A stretch of 64,000 nucleotides of DNA from assembly GCA_016432725.1 (NCBI GenBank), contig JACJDG010000003.1:3472001-3536000 (forward strand), read 5' to 3'. Every line of letters begins with the position of its first letter. The stretch's first letter is position 1. A program made the position numbers and the translations under genes. This DNA comes from Streptomyces sp. DHE7-1 (GTDB lineage Bacteria > Actinomycetota > Actinomycetes > Streptomycetales > Streptomycetaceae). This document shows, in pieces, positions 17,233 through 25,667 of the stretch. Under the pieces are notes generated by a model. The model was not told the origin of the DNA and ran no database searches. It was given only the letters and a program-made list of their open reading frames with translations.

Positions 17233-17760
17233 GTGAATCAGCAAATCTCCACCCGTGTCCCGAACTTCAGCGTGCGGCTCTCCCCCACGCCGCGCGGCGC
17301 CCGTCTGGCCCGGCTGCTCGCCACGGAGCAACTCAACTCCTGGGGCCTGCCGTTGGATCCCGCGGCGCTGATCGTGGCCGAGCTGGCGGCGAACGCGGCC
17401 ACGCACGGACGGGTGACGGGCCGGGACTTCCGGCTGACGCTCTACGCCGTCGCGGACGTCCTGCGGATCGAGGTGACGGACACCCGCGGCGACCGGCTCC
17501 CCCACGCCGGGAAGGCGGATCCGGACGGCGAGTCGGGGCGCGGGTTACTGCTGGTCGACGCCCTGGCCGACCGCTGGGGCGTGACGCCGGGCCTGATGCC
17601 CCGCAAGACGGTGTGGGCGGAGATCGTGCTGCCACCGCGACCCGGGAACTCGGGCTCCGGTCCGAAGGGCACCCTTTCCCAAAGGACCACGAGGGAGAAA
17701 GAACCCACCCAAGCCCCACCCCTCCCGCCCGCCACCGCGCACGCTCACTCGCCAGGGTGA
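17233..17760 (+). CDS. ATP-binding protein, anti-sigma-factor-like HATPase
   Basis: 175 residues with a single GHKL/HATPase_c_2 domain: the N-box LIVAELAANAATHGRV near residue 55 and the G2 region ESGRGLLLVDALADRWG. These RsbW/SpoIIAB-like proteins in Streptomyces often sit beside a WhiJ-type HTH gene and a DUF397 gene, as here. The start is GTG at 17233. The C-terminal 40 residues are low complexity (PTQAPPLPPATAHAH). Presumed role: a kinase-like regulator in the same developmental switch as the HTH pair. Confidence 0.85.
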   Translation: MNQQISTRVPNFSVRLSPTPRGARLARLLATEQLNSWGLPLDPAALIVAELAANAATHGRVTGRDFRLTLYAVADVLRIEVTDTRGDRLPHAGKADPDGESGRGLLLVDALADRWGVTPGLMPRKTVWAEIVLPPRPGNSGSGPKGTLSQRTTREKEPTQAPPLPPATAHAHSPG

Positions 17761-17915
17761 ACATCGCCAACACGGCTGGCGTGGCGGCCGGTTGATCGCT
17801 CTACGCTCGGCGCAGCAAGCACGGCAAATTTGGTGAACCGGAAAAAATAACGGCCCCCGGCCGGGACTAGCGATCCCGATCGAGGGCCTGACCACCAAGG
17901 AACAGCACCTTCCCG

Positions 17916-18764
17916 ATGGATACCCAGAACCGTAGCGCGCCCGTGCGCGCCCAGTCCCGAGTTGTCGCCAAGAACCACCCGAACCGGCGGTCGGCCGCAG
18001 GCGGGCTGATCCACGACAACACCCGGCACTCCGCCCGCTTCACCGTGGTCGGCAACCACCTGGCCCAGCACCCGGAGCTCTCGGGCCTCGCGATCGGGCT
18101 AGGGGTGCACATCCAGTCGCTGCCCGCGGGCTCCCGGGTCGACATCAGGACCCTGACCGCCCGCTTCCCCGAGGGCGCGGTCCGGATCGCCGCCGCGCTG
18201 CGGGAGTTGGAGGCCCACGGATACCTGCGGCGCGAGCGCAGGCGCGGGGCGGACGGCCGTATCGTCACGCGCACGGTCTCCTGCAACCAGCCGGGAGGCG
18301 ACGGGGACGGCCCCTCGACGCCGCCGCCCCGGAAGAAGAAGGCCGCGAGGAGGGCGCTGCCGCCGGTACCGCGTCCGTCCCAGCCCTCCCCCGTCCTCGT
18401 CCGGCAGGCCACGGACCTGCTCGCGGACCTCCGCCGCCACGACTCCCGCCTGCTGCTGTCGGCCCAGGACACCGCCCACCTGGCGCCGGGAGTCGCCGCC
18501 TGGCTGGAACGGGACGCGACCCCCTCGGCCGTACGGCACGCGCTGACCACGGGCCTTCCGGACGAGCCCATGTGCCGCCCGGCCGCCCTGCTGGCCCACC
18601 GCCTGACGGCCGGGTTGCCGGCACCGCCCCCGTTCCGCGCCCCGACGCCCCCACCGGCGGTCCGGCACCCGCTCCAGAACTGCGAGGGCTGCGACCACGC
18701 GTTCCGCGCACCGGTCCCGGGGCTGTGTCGCGCCTGCCGGTCCGGTCGCCCAGGGGCCGCCTAG
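17916..18764 (+). CDS. HTH protein with C-terminal zinc-ribbon-like motif
   Basis: 282 residues. The N-terminal half holds a winged-helix-like segment (GSRVDIRTLTARFPEGAVRI, AAALRELEAHGYLRRERR) that resembles replication- or transcription-type DNA-binding proteins of Streptomyces. The middle is Pro/Lys-rich (PPPRKKKAARRALPP). The C-terminus has four cysteines as CEGC-DHAFRAPVPGL-CRAC, a likely zinc site. An AAGGAA lies 13 bases before ATG 17916, further than usual. The target is unknown. Confidence 0.75.
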   Translation: MDTQNRSAPVRAQSRVVAKNHPNRRSAAGGLIHDNTRHSARFTVVGNHLAQHPELSGLAIGLGVHIQSLPAGSRVDIRTLTARFPEGAVRIAAALRELEAHGYLRRERRRGADGRIVTRTVSCNQPGGDGDGPSTPPPRKKKAARRALPPVPRPSQPSPVLVRQATDLLADLRRHDSRLLLSAQDTAHLAPGVAAWLERDATPSAVRHALTTGLPDEPMCRPAALLAHRLTAGLPAPPPFRAPTPPPAVRHPLQNCEGCDHAFRAPVPGLCRACRSGRPGAA

Positions 18765-18814
18765 CATGAAAGCGACGATCCTTGCCCCTGGGCAGACGAC
18801 GAGGAGCGAGCGCC

Positions 18815-19407
18815 ATGACCATCGCACCGGGCAACGCGCGGCAGGGCACCTCTCACGTGTACCGAGCGATGCGGAAGCTCGTCGAGTCCATGGACGACAC
18901 CATTCCGGGCAAATTCGAGGTCACCAAGAAGGGGATCGTTCACGACATGATGGCGCCCGTCGGTCCGCATGAGCTGACCACTCTGCATCTGCGAAAGCGG
19001 CTCGAGAAGGTCATGCCGGACGAGATCGTCGCCCACACCGGGGAGCCCGACGTCGAGGACGAGTCCGAGGGCATCCTGCGACGTCCCGATGTGATGGTGA
19101 TCGCCTGGGAGGACATGGAGGTGCCGGGTTCCTTCGACCCGCGCACCCTGTTCGCCGCGATCGAAGTCGTCTCCCGCTCCAATCCGGAGAACGACTGGGT
19201 CGGGAAGATGGCGGACTACCCGCTCCTCGGCATCCCCGTCTACGCGATCTTCGACCCCCGCACCGGCAGCGGCACCGTCCTCACCGACATCCACTCCACC
19301 CCGACGGGCCGCGCTACGCGACCCGCAAGGACTTCGTCTACGGCGAGGACGTCACCATCGCCGACTGGACCATCTCGTCGGAGAACCTGCCGCTCTACGG
19401 CGACTGA
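18815..19407 (+). pseudogene. Uma2-family protein (copy 3), frame broken near the 3' end
   Basis: Starts at ATG 18815 after GAGGAGCGAG. The core reads RRPDVMVIAWED, LFAAIEVVSRSNPEND and WVGKMADYPLLGIPVYAIFD, the Uma2 motifs. After TDIHSTP the open frame runs into Arg/Thr-rich nonsense; one extra C in CCCC 19299-19302 gives DGPRYATRKDFVYGEDV, then TIADWTISSENLPLYGD and a stop at 19407, for 197 residues, the same length as copy 1. Its leader is unrelated to that of copies 1 and 2 apart from the RBS. Probably intact in the organism. Confidence 0.85.
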
Positions 19408-19432
19408 CCCGCGCCGGGCCCGCGACCGGAAC

Positions 19433-19900
19433 TCAGCGGGAGCGGCGCCGTGTCACCAGGGCGACGGTCGTGCCGACGCCGGCGAAGACCAGGCCGATGC
19501 CGCCGAAGATCAGCGGCAGCAGCCACAGCGAGGCGAAGCCCTTGATCCGCGCGTCGTCCGGCGAGCCGGCGTCGTAGAGGACCTCGACGTGCTCGCCCTT
19601 CTCGTACGACGGCGGATTGGAGCCGAAGGAACTCCGGAACGTCCGCCGCTCGCCGTCCGCCGAGGTGAACGCGACCACCGGGTACGCCACGGGACCGTCG
19701 TGCGCCCGCTTCCTGCGGGAGCCGCTGTGGTCCTCGCGCCACTCCAGCGCGACCACCGTGCCCCGGGCGTGCTTCGCCCCGGACAGGAACGAGACCGACA
19801 CGCCCGTCAGGACCAGCCCGACGATCAGGAACAGCGAACCGAACGCGATCGCCCCGAACGTGATCCACCGGACGGCGCGCCCACGCACCCCCACCCGCAC
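19433..19900 (-). CDS. DUF3592 membrane protein
   Basis: 155 residues. Two membrane helices (ITFGAIAFGSLFLIVGLVL and SLWLLPLIFGGIGLVFAGVG) flank an extracytoplasmic beta domain with YPVVAFTSADGERRTFRSS and HVEVLYDAGSPDDARI, the DUF3592 pattern. Start GTG at 19900 is chosen from GAGGA upstream; GTG codons at 19894 and 19888 are alternatives. It begins 13 bases after the DUF3027 gene and is probably in one operon with it. Confidence 0.8.
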   Translation of the reverse strand: MRVGVRGRAVRWITFGAIAFGSLFLIVGLVLTGVSVSFLSGAKHARGTVVALEWREDHSGSRRKRAHDGPVAYPVVAFTSADGERRTFRSSFGSNPPSYEKGEHVEVLYDAGSPDDARIKGFASLWLLPLIFGGIGLVFAGVGTTVALVTRRRSR

Positions 19901-19913
19901 GACGCCCCCGTCC

Positions 19914-20839
19914 TCAGGAGTGGCCGAGGTCCGCGGTCTCCGCGTCACCCGCCTCCGGGACCGAGCCCGAGTCGCGGGCCGGACGGAGCGGGAAGACGTC
20001 GATCCGGGTCTCGTCGACGACCGGCGGCGGCGGCTGCGGGGTCTTCGGCATGACGGCCGCCTCGGAGTGGCCGCCGCAGCCGTAGGACAGGGAGACCACC
20101 CGGCCGTCGGCCGGGGAGAACTCGTTCGCGCAGACACCGAAGGCCTGGCCGAGCGAGCCGCCGATCGGGGTGAGGAACCCGCAGCTCACACAGGTGGCGG
20201 GAGCCGCCTGGGCCATCGGGGTCTGGGAGCCGAACGACTCCTCCCAGCGGTCGGCCGCGACATGCAGGCCGTAGCGGGAGAGCACCCGCGCGCGCCGCAT
20301 GCCCAGCTCCTCCGCCACCGAGGCGATCGAGCCGCGGACGGGCGTCGTGGGCTGGACGGCCGGGGCGCCGGGAGAGACCTCCGCGTCCTCGGCCTCCGCC
20401 AGTTCCGCCATCTCGCCGGACACGATCGAGTTCGGCGGGGGCTCCTCCTCGCCCGTGTAGCCGGGCTCCAGGCGCAGGTCCTCCTGGTCGGTGGGGAGCA
20501 GGTCGCCGGGGCCGAGGTCACCGGGGCGCAGGCGCTCGCTCCACGGCACCCACTCGGGGCCAGGAGGGCGTCGGGGCCGGGGAGCAGGACCACCTCGTCC
20601 AAGGTCACGATCTTGGCACGGGAGGCCCGGGCGACCGTCGCGGCCCAGCGCCAGCCCCGGTAGCCCATCTCCTTGCACTCGAAGAAGTGCGTGACAACAC
20701 GGTCGCCCTCCGACACCAGGCCGACGTGCTCGCCCACCACTCCGGGTGCGGCGGCCTCCTCGGCGGCGGCGCGGGCGAGGTCGACCGCCTCGGCGCACAG
20801 ACGGTCGGGGGTGCGGCTTCGCGTTGTCGCTGCGCTCAC
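19914..20839 (-). pseudogene. DUF3027 protein, frame broken by one missing base
   Basis: About 308 residues after repair. The N-terminal part (LCAEAVDLARAAAEE, FFECKEMGYRGWRWAATVA, VTLDEVVLLPGPDALLAP) and the C-terminal part (EWVPWSERLRPGDLGPGDLL, PATCVSCGFLTPIGG, VCANEFSPADGRVVS) are in different frames; one extra G in GGGG 20556-20559 joins them. DUF3027 proteins are conserved in actinobacteria; the CVSCGF and later Cys suggest a metal site. Function unknown. Start GTG at 20839 follows AGGAGA. Confidence 0.85.
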
Positions 20840-21243
20840 AGGTATCGCTTCTCTCCTACGCCGTCTGCAATGAGTGCGGCTGCCTCCGGCGGTTGGGGGG
20901 ACGGAGCGGACCTGGGGCCGCATCGACGTCCGCATCCGATCGCGCTCGGGCGCACCTCTGCCATCCATTCTGCGTTATGGCTGAGATACGCACGCTACCC
21001 GGTCGTCGGTGGTCGGGGACAGTCCGCCGCTGCCCGGCGATGTTTCCCGACCGGCCGCGCGTGCCGGTTGGCCGAGAACCGGCCCCGGCGAACGGCCCGG
21101 ATGGCCGAAAAACGACCGGTCCGGGAGTTGGTGTCCGTCATGGGGTGTTCGGGTGGCGGGCCGCCCGGCGCCCGGCCGCCGCCGACGGGCCGGCCGACTC
21201 GCTTGAATTCAAACCGCACTATCGGGCGGGGTCTCGGGGCACT
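20840..21243. other. 404-base divergent intergenic region
   Basis: Lies between the starts of the DUF3027 gene (minus) and the MFS gene (plus), so it should hold both promoters. I see no gene: codon usage is poor in all frames. The only symmetric element is TTGAATTCAA at 21203-21212, a perfect 10-base palindrome 31 bases before the MFS start. No convincing -10/-35 pair could be assigned. Confidence 0.4.
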
Positions 21244-22647
21244 ATGAACGACGTGGCAGCCACGGACAGGGGCAGCGTTCGGGGTGGCGGTTCGGGCCGG
21301 GTCGGCGGTGCCGTCCGCGCGGTCGGCCGTGCCCTGCACTTTCCCGTGACCGGCACCGCGCGCGGCATCCGCAAGGTCACGCACGCGCACGGCGCGGGCG
21401 AGTCGGGCCTCGGCAAGCTGATCGAGCTGCACGCGGTGAACGGCGCCGGGGACGTCATGATCACGGTCGCCCTCGCGTCGACGGTCTTCTTCTCGGTGCC
21501 GACCGACGAGGCCCGCGGGCGTGTCGCGCTCTATCTGGCCATCACCATGGCCCCGTTCACCGTGCTGGCACCCGTCATCGGGCCCCTGCTGGACCGGCTG
21601 CCGCACGGCCGCCGGGCCGCGATGGCCGGGGCGATGCTCGCCCGGGCGCTGCTGGCGCTGATCATCTCGGGGGCCGTGGCGAGCGGAAGCCTGGAGCTGT
21701 ATCCCGCGGCGCTGGGCGTGCTCGTCGCGTCCAAGGCCTACGGAGTGGTCCGCAGCGCGGTCGTGCCCCGGCTGCTGCCACCCGCCTTCTCCCTGGTGAA
21801 GGCGAACTCCCGGGTCACCCTGGCCGGTCTGCTGGCCACCGGCGTGGCCGCACCCATCGGGGCGGGCCTGCACGCCCTCGGCGATCCCTGGCCGCTGTAC
21901 GGCGCGTTCGTGATCTTCGTCGCAGGGACGTTTCTGTCCTTTTCGCTGCCGCCCAAGGTCGACTCCGCCAAGGGCGAGGACGTGGCACTGCTCGCGGCCG
22001 ACGAACAGCATCTGCACGGGCCGCGGCGCAAGCAGCAGACCAAGCGGCCGGGGCTGCGGACCGTCGGGCCCGCCGTCACGCACGCCCTGGCCGCCAACGC
22101 CGCGCTGCGCTGCCTGTCCGGCTTCCTGATCTTCTTCCTCGCCTTCCTGCTGCGCGAGCACCCGCTGACCGGCGAGAGCGCGGCGGTCTCCCTGGGCATA
22201 GTCGGCGTCTCGGCCGGGGCGGGCAACGCGCTCGGCACGGCGGTGGGCGCCTGGCTGAAGTCCAAGGCGCCCGAGATCATCATCGTGACGGTCGTCGCGG
22301 TGGCGCTCGGCACGGCCGTCGTGGCCGCCGTGTTCTTCGGGGCGTTCCTCGTGGCCTGCCTGGCCGCCGTCGCCGGGTTCGCCCAGGCGCTGGCCAAGCT
22401 GTCGCTGGACGCGCTGATCCAGCGGGACGTGCCGGAGCAGGTGCGCACCTCGGCGTTCGCCCGGTCCGAGACACTGCTGCAGATGGCGTGGGTGTTCGGC
22501 GGCGCGGTGGGCATCGTGATGCCGCTCAACGGCACCCTGGGCCTCGCCGTGGCCGCCGCGTTCGTGGCCGTCGGCTGGCTGGGCACGCTGCGCGGGCTGC
22601 TCGCCTCGGCCCGGCACGGGGGCCGGACCAGGGCGCGAGTGGCGTAA
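21244..22647 (+). CDS. MFS membrane protein
   Basis: 467 residues with a Gly/Arg-rich cytoplasmic N-terminus (about 60 residues) and about 12 membrane segments. GPLLDRLPHGRRAAMAGAML is the loop between helices 2 and 3, with the family's D-R-x-G/P-R type motif. A central hydrophilic loop (LLAADEQHLHGPRRKQQTKR) separates two halves of six helices. Substrate unknown. It stands alone: divergent upstream neighbour, and a 62-base gap to the lipoprotein gene that follows on the same strand. Confidence 0.8.
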   Translation: MNDVAATDRGSVRGGGSGRVGGAVRAVGRALHFPVTGTARGIRKVTHAHGAGESGLGKLIELHAVNGAGDVMITVALASTVFFSVPTDEARGRVALYLAITMAPFTVLAPVIGPLLDRLPHGRRAAMAGAMLARALLALIISGAVASGSLELYPAALGVLVASKAYGVVRSAVVPRLLPPAFSLVKANSRVTLAGLLATGVAAPIGAGLHALGDPWPLYGAFVIFVAGTFLSFSLPPKVDSAKGEDVALLAADEQHLHGPRRKQQTKRPGLRTVGPAVTHALAANAALRCLSGFLIFFLAFLLREHPLTGESAAVSLGIVGVSAGAGNALGTAVGAWLKSKAPEIIIVTVVAVALGTAVVAAVFFGAFLVACLAAVAGFAQALAKLSLDALIQRDVPEQVRTSAFARSETLLQMAWVFGGAVGIVMPLNGTLGLAVAAAFVAVGWLGTLRGLLASARHGGRTRARVA

Positions 22648-22709
22648 CGAACCGGGCACGCCGTACCCCACGTGGGCGGACGGCTACAGGTGCCCGATAG
22701 CCTTCGGCC

Positions 22710-23210
22710 ATGACCACGCTGCCCCGCGGCGAAGCCGCTGATGTAACACGTGCTGTGCGACGCCGCCGCGCCGTCGCCGCCGCCGGCGCCGTTACCGCCG
22801 GACTGCTCGTCCTGTCGGCCTGCGACAAGCCGACGCCCGTCGCGACCGTCACCGTCGGCCGGAACTCGGTCAACTCGGAGGCGCTCTGCTACAACGACGG
22901 CAAGGCGCTGGACGCCAAGTCGGTGGCGAAGTGCGCGAAGAACGCCAAGGACGTCAAGTCCATCGAGGTGGGCCAGGACCAGGAGGTCCGCTTCGGCGTC
23001 GACCCGAAGATCGCGGACGCCGGCTGGACGATCCTGGTGAACGGCAACCCGTTCTCCGAGTCCAGCCACCTGACCACCCGCACCCTCCCGTACAACGCGT
23101 TCTTCAACCAGCAGTACGGCACCCAGGGCGACACCAACACCGTGTCCGTCCAGATGGGCGCCAACCCGCCCAAGGGCCTGTGGTCCTTCAAGGTGAAGAA
23201 GGCGGACTGA
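22710..23210 (+). CDS. DUF2771 lipoprotein
   Basis: 166 residues. A basic N-terminus (VRRRRAVAAAGAVTAGLLV) leads to the lipobox LSAC near residue 38, so the mature protein is lipid-anchored outside the membrane. The mature part matches the DUF2771 type (ATVTVGRNSVNSEALCYNDG with a second Cys, WSFKVKKAD end). It overlaps the mqnB start by 3 bases, hinting at coupled expression, although no link to menaquinone synthesis is known. Confidence 0.85.
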   Translation: MTTLPRGEAADVTRAVRRRRAVAAAGAVTAGLLVLSACDKPTPVATVTVGRNSVNSEALCYNDGKALDAKSVAKCAKNAKDVKSIEVGQDQEVRFGVDPKIADAGWTILVNGNPFSESSHLTTRTLPYNAFFNQQYGTQGDTNTVSVQMGANPPKGLWSFKVKKAD

Positions 23211-23929
23211 CCACGCCTTCCGCCCGCGTCCTCGTCGCCACCGCCGTCCCGGCCGAACGGGACGCGGTGGCGGGCGCGTTCCCCGGCGAGACCGTCGCGG
23301 TGCGGTTGCCGGGGGCCGGACTCGTGCGGGTCCCGGGCGGCCACGACCTGCTGGCCGCGGGTGTCGGACCGGCCCTCGCCGCCGCCTCCACGGCCACCGC
23401 GCTGACCGCCGCGGCACTCGCCGGCACGCCGTACGACCTCGTGGTGTCCGCCGGGATCGGCGGCGGCTTCCCGCCCGAGGCGCCGCTCGGCTCGCTCGTC
23501 GTCGCCGACGAGATCACGGTGGCCGATCTGGGCGCCCAGACCGCCGACGGCTTCCTCCCGGTCACCGAACTCGGCTTCGGAACCGTCACCCACCGGCCGC
23601 CGGAATCACTCGTACGAGGAATTTCCCAGGCCGCCGGCGCACGCGCCGGCACCGTCCTCACCGTCTCCACCGTGACCGGCACCGCCGCCCGCGCCGCCGA
23701 GCTGCGCGCCCGTCATCCCCGGGCCCTCGCCGAGGGCATGGAGGGGTTCGGCGTGGCGGAGGCGGCCGCCGCGCACGGCGTGCCCGTGCTGGAGATCCGC
23801 GCGGTGTCCAACCCGGTCGGCCCGCGCGACCGCGCCGCCTGGCGCATCGGCGAAGCCCTCGCCGTCCTCTCCGAGGGCTTCGGGAAGCTCACGCCCGTAC
23901 TGGAGAGTTGGAACCCGCATGACCGCTGA
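23207..23929 (+). CDS. mqnB: Futalosine hydrolase
   Basis: 240 residues of the nucleoside phosphorylase/hydrolase fold: RVLVATAVPAERDAV, VVSAGIGGGFPPEAPLGSLV, EGMEGFGVAEAAAAHGVPVL (the catalytic glutamates) and IRAVSNPVG. It cleaves futalosine to dehypoxanthine futalosine in the alternative menaquinone pathway. The only codon giving the complete first strand is CTG at 23207, overlapping the TGA of the lipoprotein gene; GTG further down would remove it. It overlaps mqnD by 11 bases, so the two are translated together. Confidence 0.92.
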   Translation: MTTPSARVLVATAVPAERDAVAGAFPGETVAVRLPGAGLVRVPGGHDLLAAGVGPALAAASTATALTAAALAGTPYDLVVSAGIGGGFPPEAPLGSLVVADEITVADLGAQTADGFLPVTELGFGTVTHRPPESLVRGISQAAGARAGTVLTVSTVTGTAARAAELRARHPRALAEGMEGFGVAEAAAAHGVPVLEIRAVSNPVGPRDRAAWRIGEALAVLSEGFGKLTPVLESWNPHDR

Positions 23930-24793
23930 GCTGCAGATCGCGTACTCGCCCTGCCCGAACGACACCTTCGTCTTCGACGCCCTCGCGCACGGCCGCGTCC
24001 CCGGCGCACCCGCGCTGGACGTGACCTTCGCCGACATCGACATCACCAACGGCATGGCCGAGCGCGGCGAGTTCGACGTGCTGAAGGTGTCGTACGCGGT
24101 GCTGCCGTACGTCCTGGAGGAGTACGCGCTGCTGCCGTGCGGCGGGGCGCTGGGCCGGGGCTGCGGTCCGCTGGTGCTGACCCGCGAGGAGGGTGCTGGG
24201 GGCACCTCCCACGCTTTCGGCAGTGGGAGACTGACGGGCCGTACGGTCGCGGTGCCGAGCGAGAAGTCCACCGCCTACCTGCTGTTCCGGCTGTGGGCCG
24301 CGGACACCCTGTCCGGTGGGGTCGGCGAGATCGTCGTCATGCCGTTCCACGAGATCATGCCGGCCGTGCGGGACGGCAAGGTCGACGCGGGTCTCGTCAT
24401 CCACGAGGCGCGCTTCACCTACCAGAACTACGGGCTGCACAAGCTCGCCGACATGGGCGAGCACTGGGAGCGCACGACCGGGCTGCCGATCCCGCTGGGC
24501 GCGATCATCGCCAAGCGGTCGCTGGGCGCGGAGACGCTGGGCCGGCTCGCCGAGTCCGTGCGCGCCTCCGTGCGGGCCGCCTGGGACGACCCGCAGGCGT
24601 CCCGGCCGTACGTGATGGAGCACGCCCAGGAGATGGACCCGGCCGTCGCGGACCAGCACATCGGGCTCTACGTGAACGAGTTCACCGCCGCCCTCGGCGA
24701 GGACGGCTACGCGGCGATCCGCGGGCTGCTCACCCGCGCGGCGGCCGAGGGGCTCGTACCGCCCTCGGTCCGGACGCGCTCGCGTTCCCCTAG
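23919..24793 (+). CDS. mqnD: 1,4-dihydroxy-6-naphthoate synthase; 3' end frame error
   Basis: About 291 residues. QIAYSPCPNDTFVFDALAHG is the family hallmark and FDVLKVSYAVLPYVLEEYAL follows; the fold is a periplasmic-binding-protein-like type II domain. It converts cyclic dehypoxanthine futalosine to 1,4-dihydroxy-6-naphthoate. Near the end, one extra C in CCC 24762-24764 gives EGLVPPLGPDALAFP and a stop at 24793; without it the frame runs on to 24929 across the convergent cold-shock gene. An insert EEGAGGTSHAFGSGRLTG near residues 90-105 derives from the hairpin repeat. Confidence 0.9.
24195..24229 (+). repeat. Intragenic hairpin repeat, copy 2
   Basis: Core GGGGGCACCTCCCA then CGCTTTCGG at 24198-24220. 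CTCCCAC (24206-24212) and GTGGGAG (24223-24229) form a perfect 7-base stem. It lies inside mqnD and encodes GAGGTSHAFGSG, nearly the same peptide as copy 1 in the Hsp90-like gene, so both copies are in the same orientation and frame. Confidence 0.75.
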
Positions 24794-24856
24794 GGAGACG
24801 CTCCCCAGGGACCGTGCCGCGGGACCGGGGTCCGCTCGGCAGGCCCCGGGTCCGGC

Positions 24857-25240
24857 TCAGACGTCCAGCTGGTCGGCGACCGCGCGCAGCAGGCCGGCGA
24901 TCTTCTTGCCGGAGGTCTTCTCCGGGTAGCGGCCCCGCTCCAGGCCCGGCGTGATGTTCTCCAGCAGGGTCGTCAGGTCCTGCACGATCGAGGCCAGCTC
25001 GTCGGGCTTCCTGCGCTGGGCCGCCGCGACCGAGGGCGCCGGGTCGAGCACGGTCACCGAGAGCGCCTGGTCGCCGCGCTGACCGGCGACGACACCGAAC
25101 TCCACCCGCTGTCCCGGCTTGAGCGCATCCACTCCGGCGGGAAGAACCGAGGAATGGACGAAGACGTCACCGCCGTCGTCGCGGGAGAGAAAGCCGAAGC
25201 CCTTCTCACTGTTGAACCACTTGACCTTGCCGGTGGGCAC
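24857..25240 (-). CDS. Cold-shock-domain protein with C-terminal extension
   Basis: 127 residues. The first 65 are a cold-shock domain with both RNA-binding motifs (KGFGFLSRD and DVFVHSS). The extension (KPDELASIVQDLTTLLENIT, GKKIAGLLRAVADQLDV) is helical and typical of the long actinobacterial form. Probably an RNA chaperone. GTG at 25240 (VPTGKVKWFNSEKG). Convergent with mqnD; the 63 bases between hold GGGAG-ACG-CTCCC just after the mqnD stop, a possible terminator. Confidence 0.92.
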   Translation of the reverse strand: MPTGKVKWFNSEKGFGFLSRDDGGDVFVHSSVLPAGVDALKPGQRVEFGVVAGQRGDQALSVTVLDPAPSVAAAQRRKPDELASIVQDLTTLLENITPGLERGRYPEKTSGKKIAGLLRAVADQLDV

Positions 25241-25403
25241 GTCTGTCCTCGTCCTCGTACTCGTCGGGAAAACTGCTCGGAAAAGGCTTCTGACAGCAGA
25301 GAGCGGGTCGACCATGACCCGCCGCAACCAAGGCTAATGGTGTTCGGGCGGGTGACAAGACGTCCCCCGGTTGTTCTCTCGCGCTGGGAACTACCCTGGT
25401 CCG

Positions 25404-25667
25404 GTGCGTGACAAAACCCAACCGAATTCCGCCGGACCCGGTGACCGACTGATCCGCGCCGGTGTCATCGTGTTCTTCGTCGGAGCACTGGCCACTCTCG
25501 TCACCGTGGCCCCGCTGCTCCTCGGCACCAAGCCCTTCCCGACGTTCATGTTCGGCTTGAGCATGCTCATGGCCGTCGGCTTCCTGATCGCCGGCGCGGG
25601 GATACTGCGCTCCGTCGCCGCCGGGCGCCGTCAGGCCAGGGAGGCCGCCCCGGGCGCCTCGCGGTAG
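25404..25667 (+). CDS. Small two-helix membrane protein
   Basis: 87 residues from GTG 25404 (VRDKTQPNSAGPGDRLIRAG). Two hydrophobic helices, VIVFFVGALATLVTVAPLLL and MLMAVGFLIAGAGIL, separated by GTKPFPTFMFG, then a basic tail. I do not recognise a named family, though such proteins are widely conserved in Streptomyces. Its 3' end overlaps the convergent HAD gene by 37 bases. Confidence 0.75.
   Translation: MRDKTQPNSAGPGDRLIRAGVIVFFVGALATLVTVAPLLLGTKPFPTFMFGLSMLMAVGFLIAGAGILRSVAAGRRQAREAAPGASR

Noticed and set aside
24794..24929. C-terminal extension of MqnD rich in Arg, Ser and Pro
   Set aside because: It lies antisense over the cold-shock gene and exists only because of the missing C at 24762-24764; the repaired frame stops at 24793.
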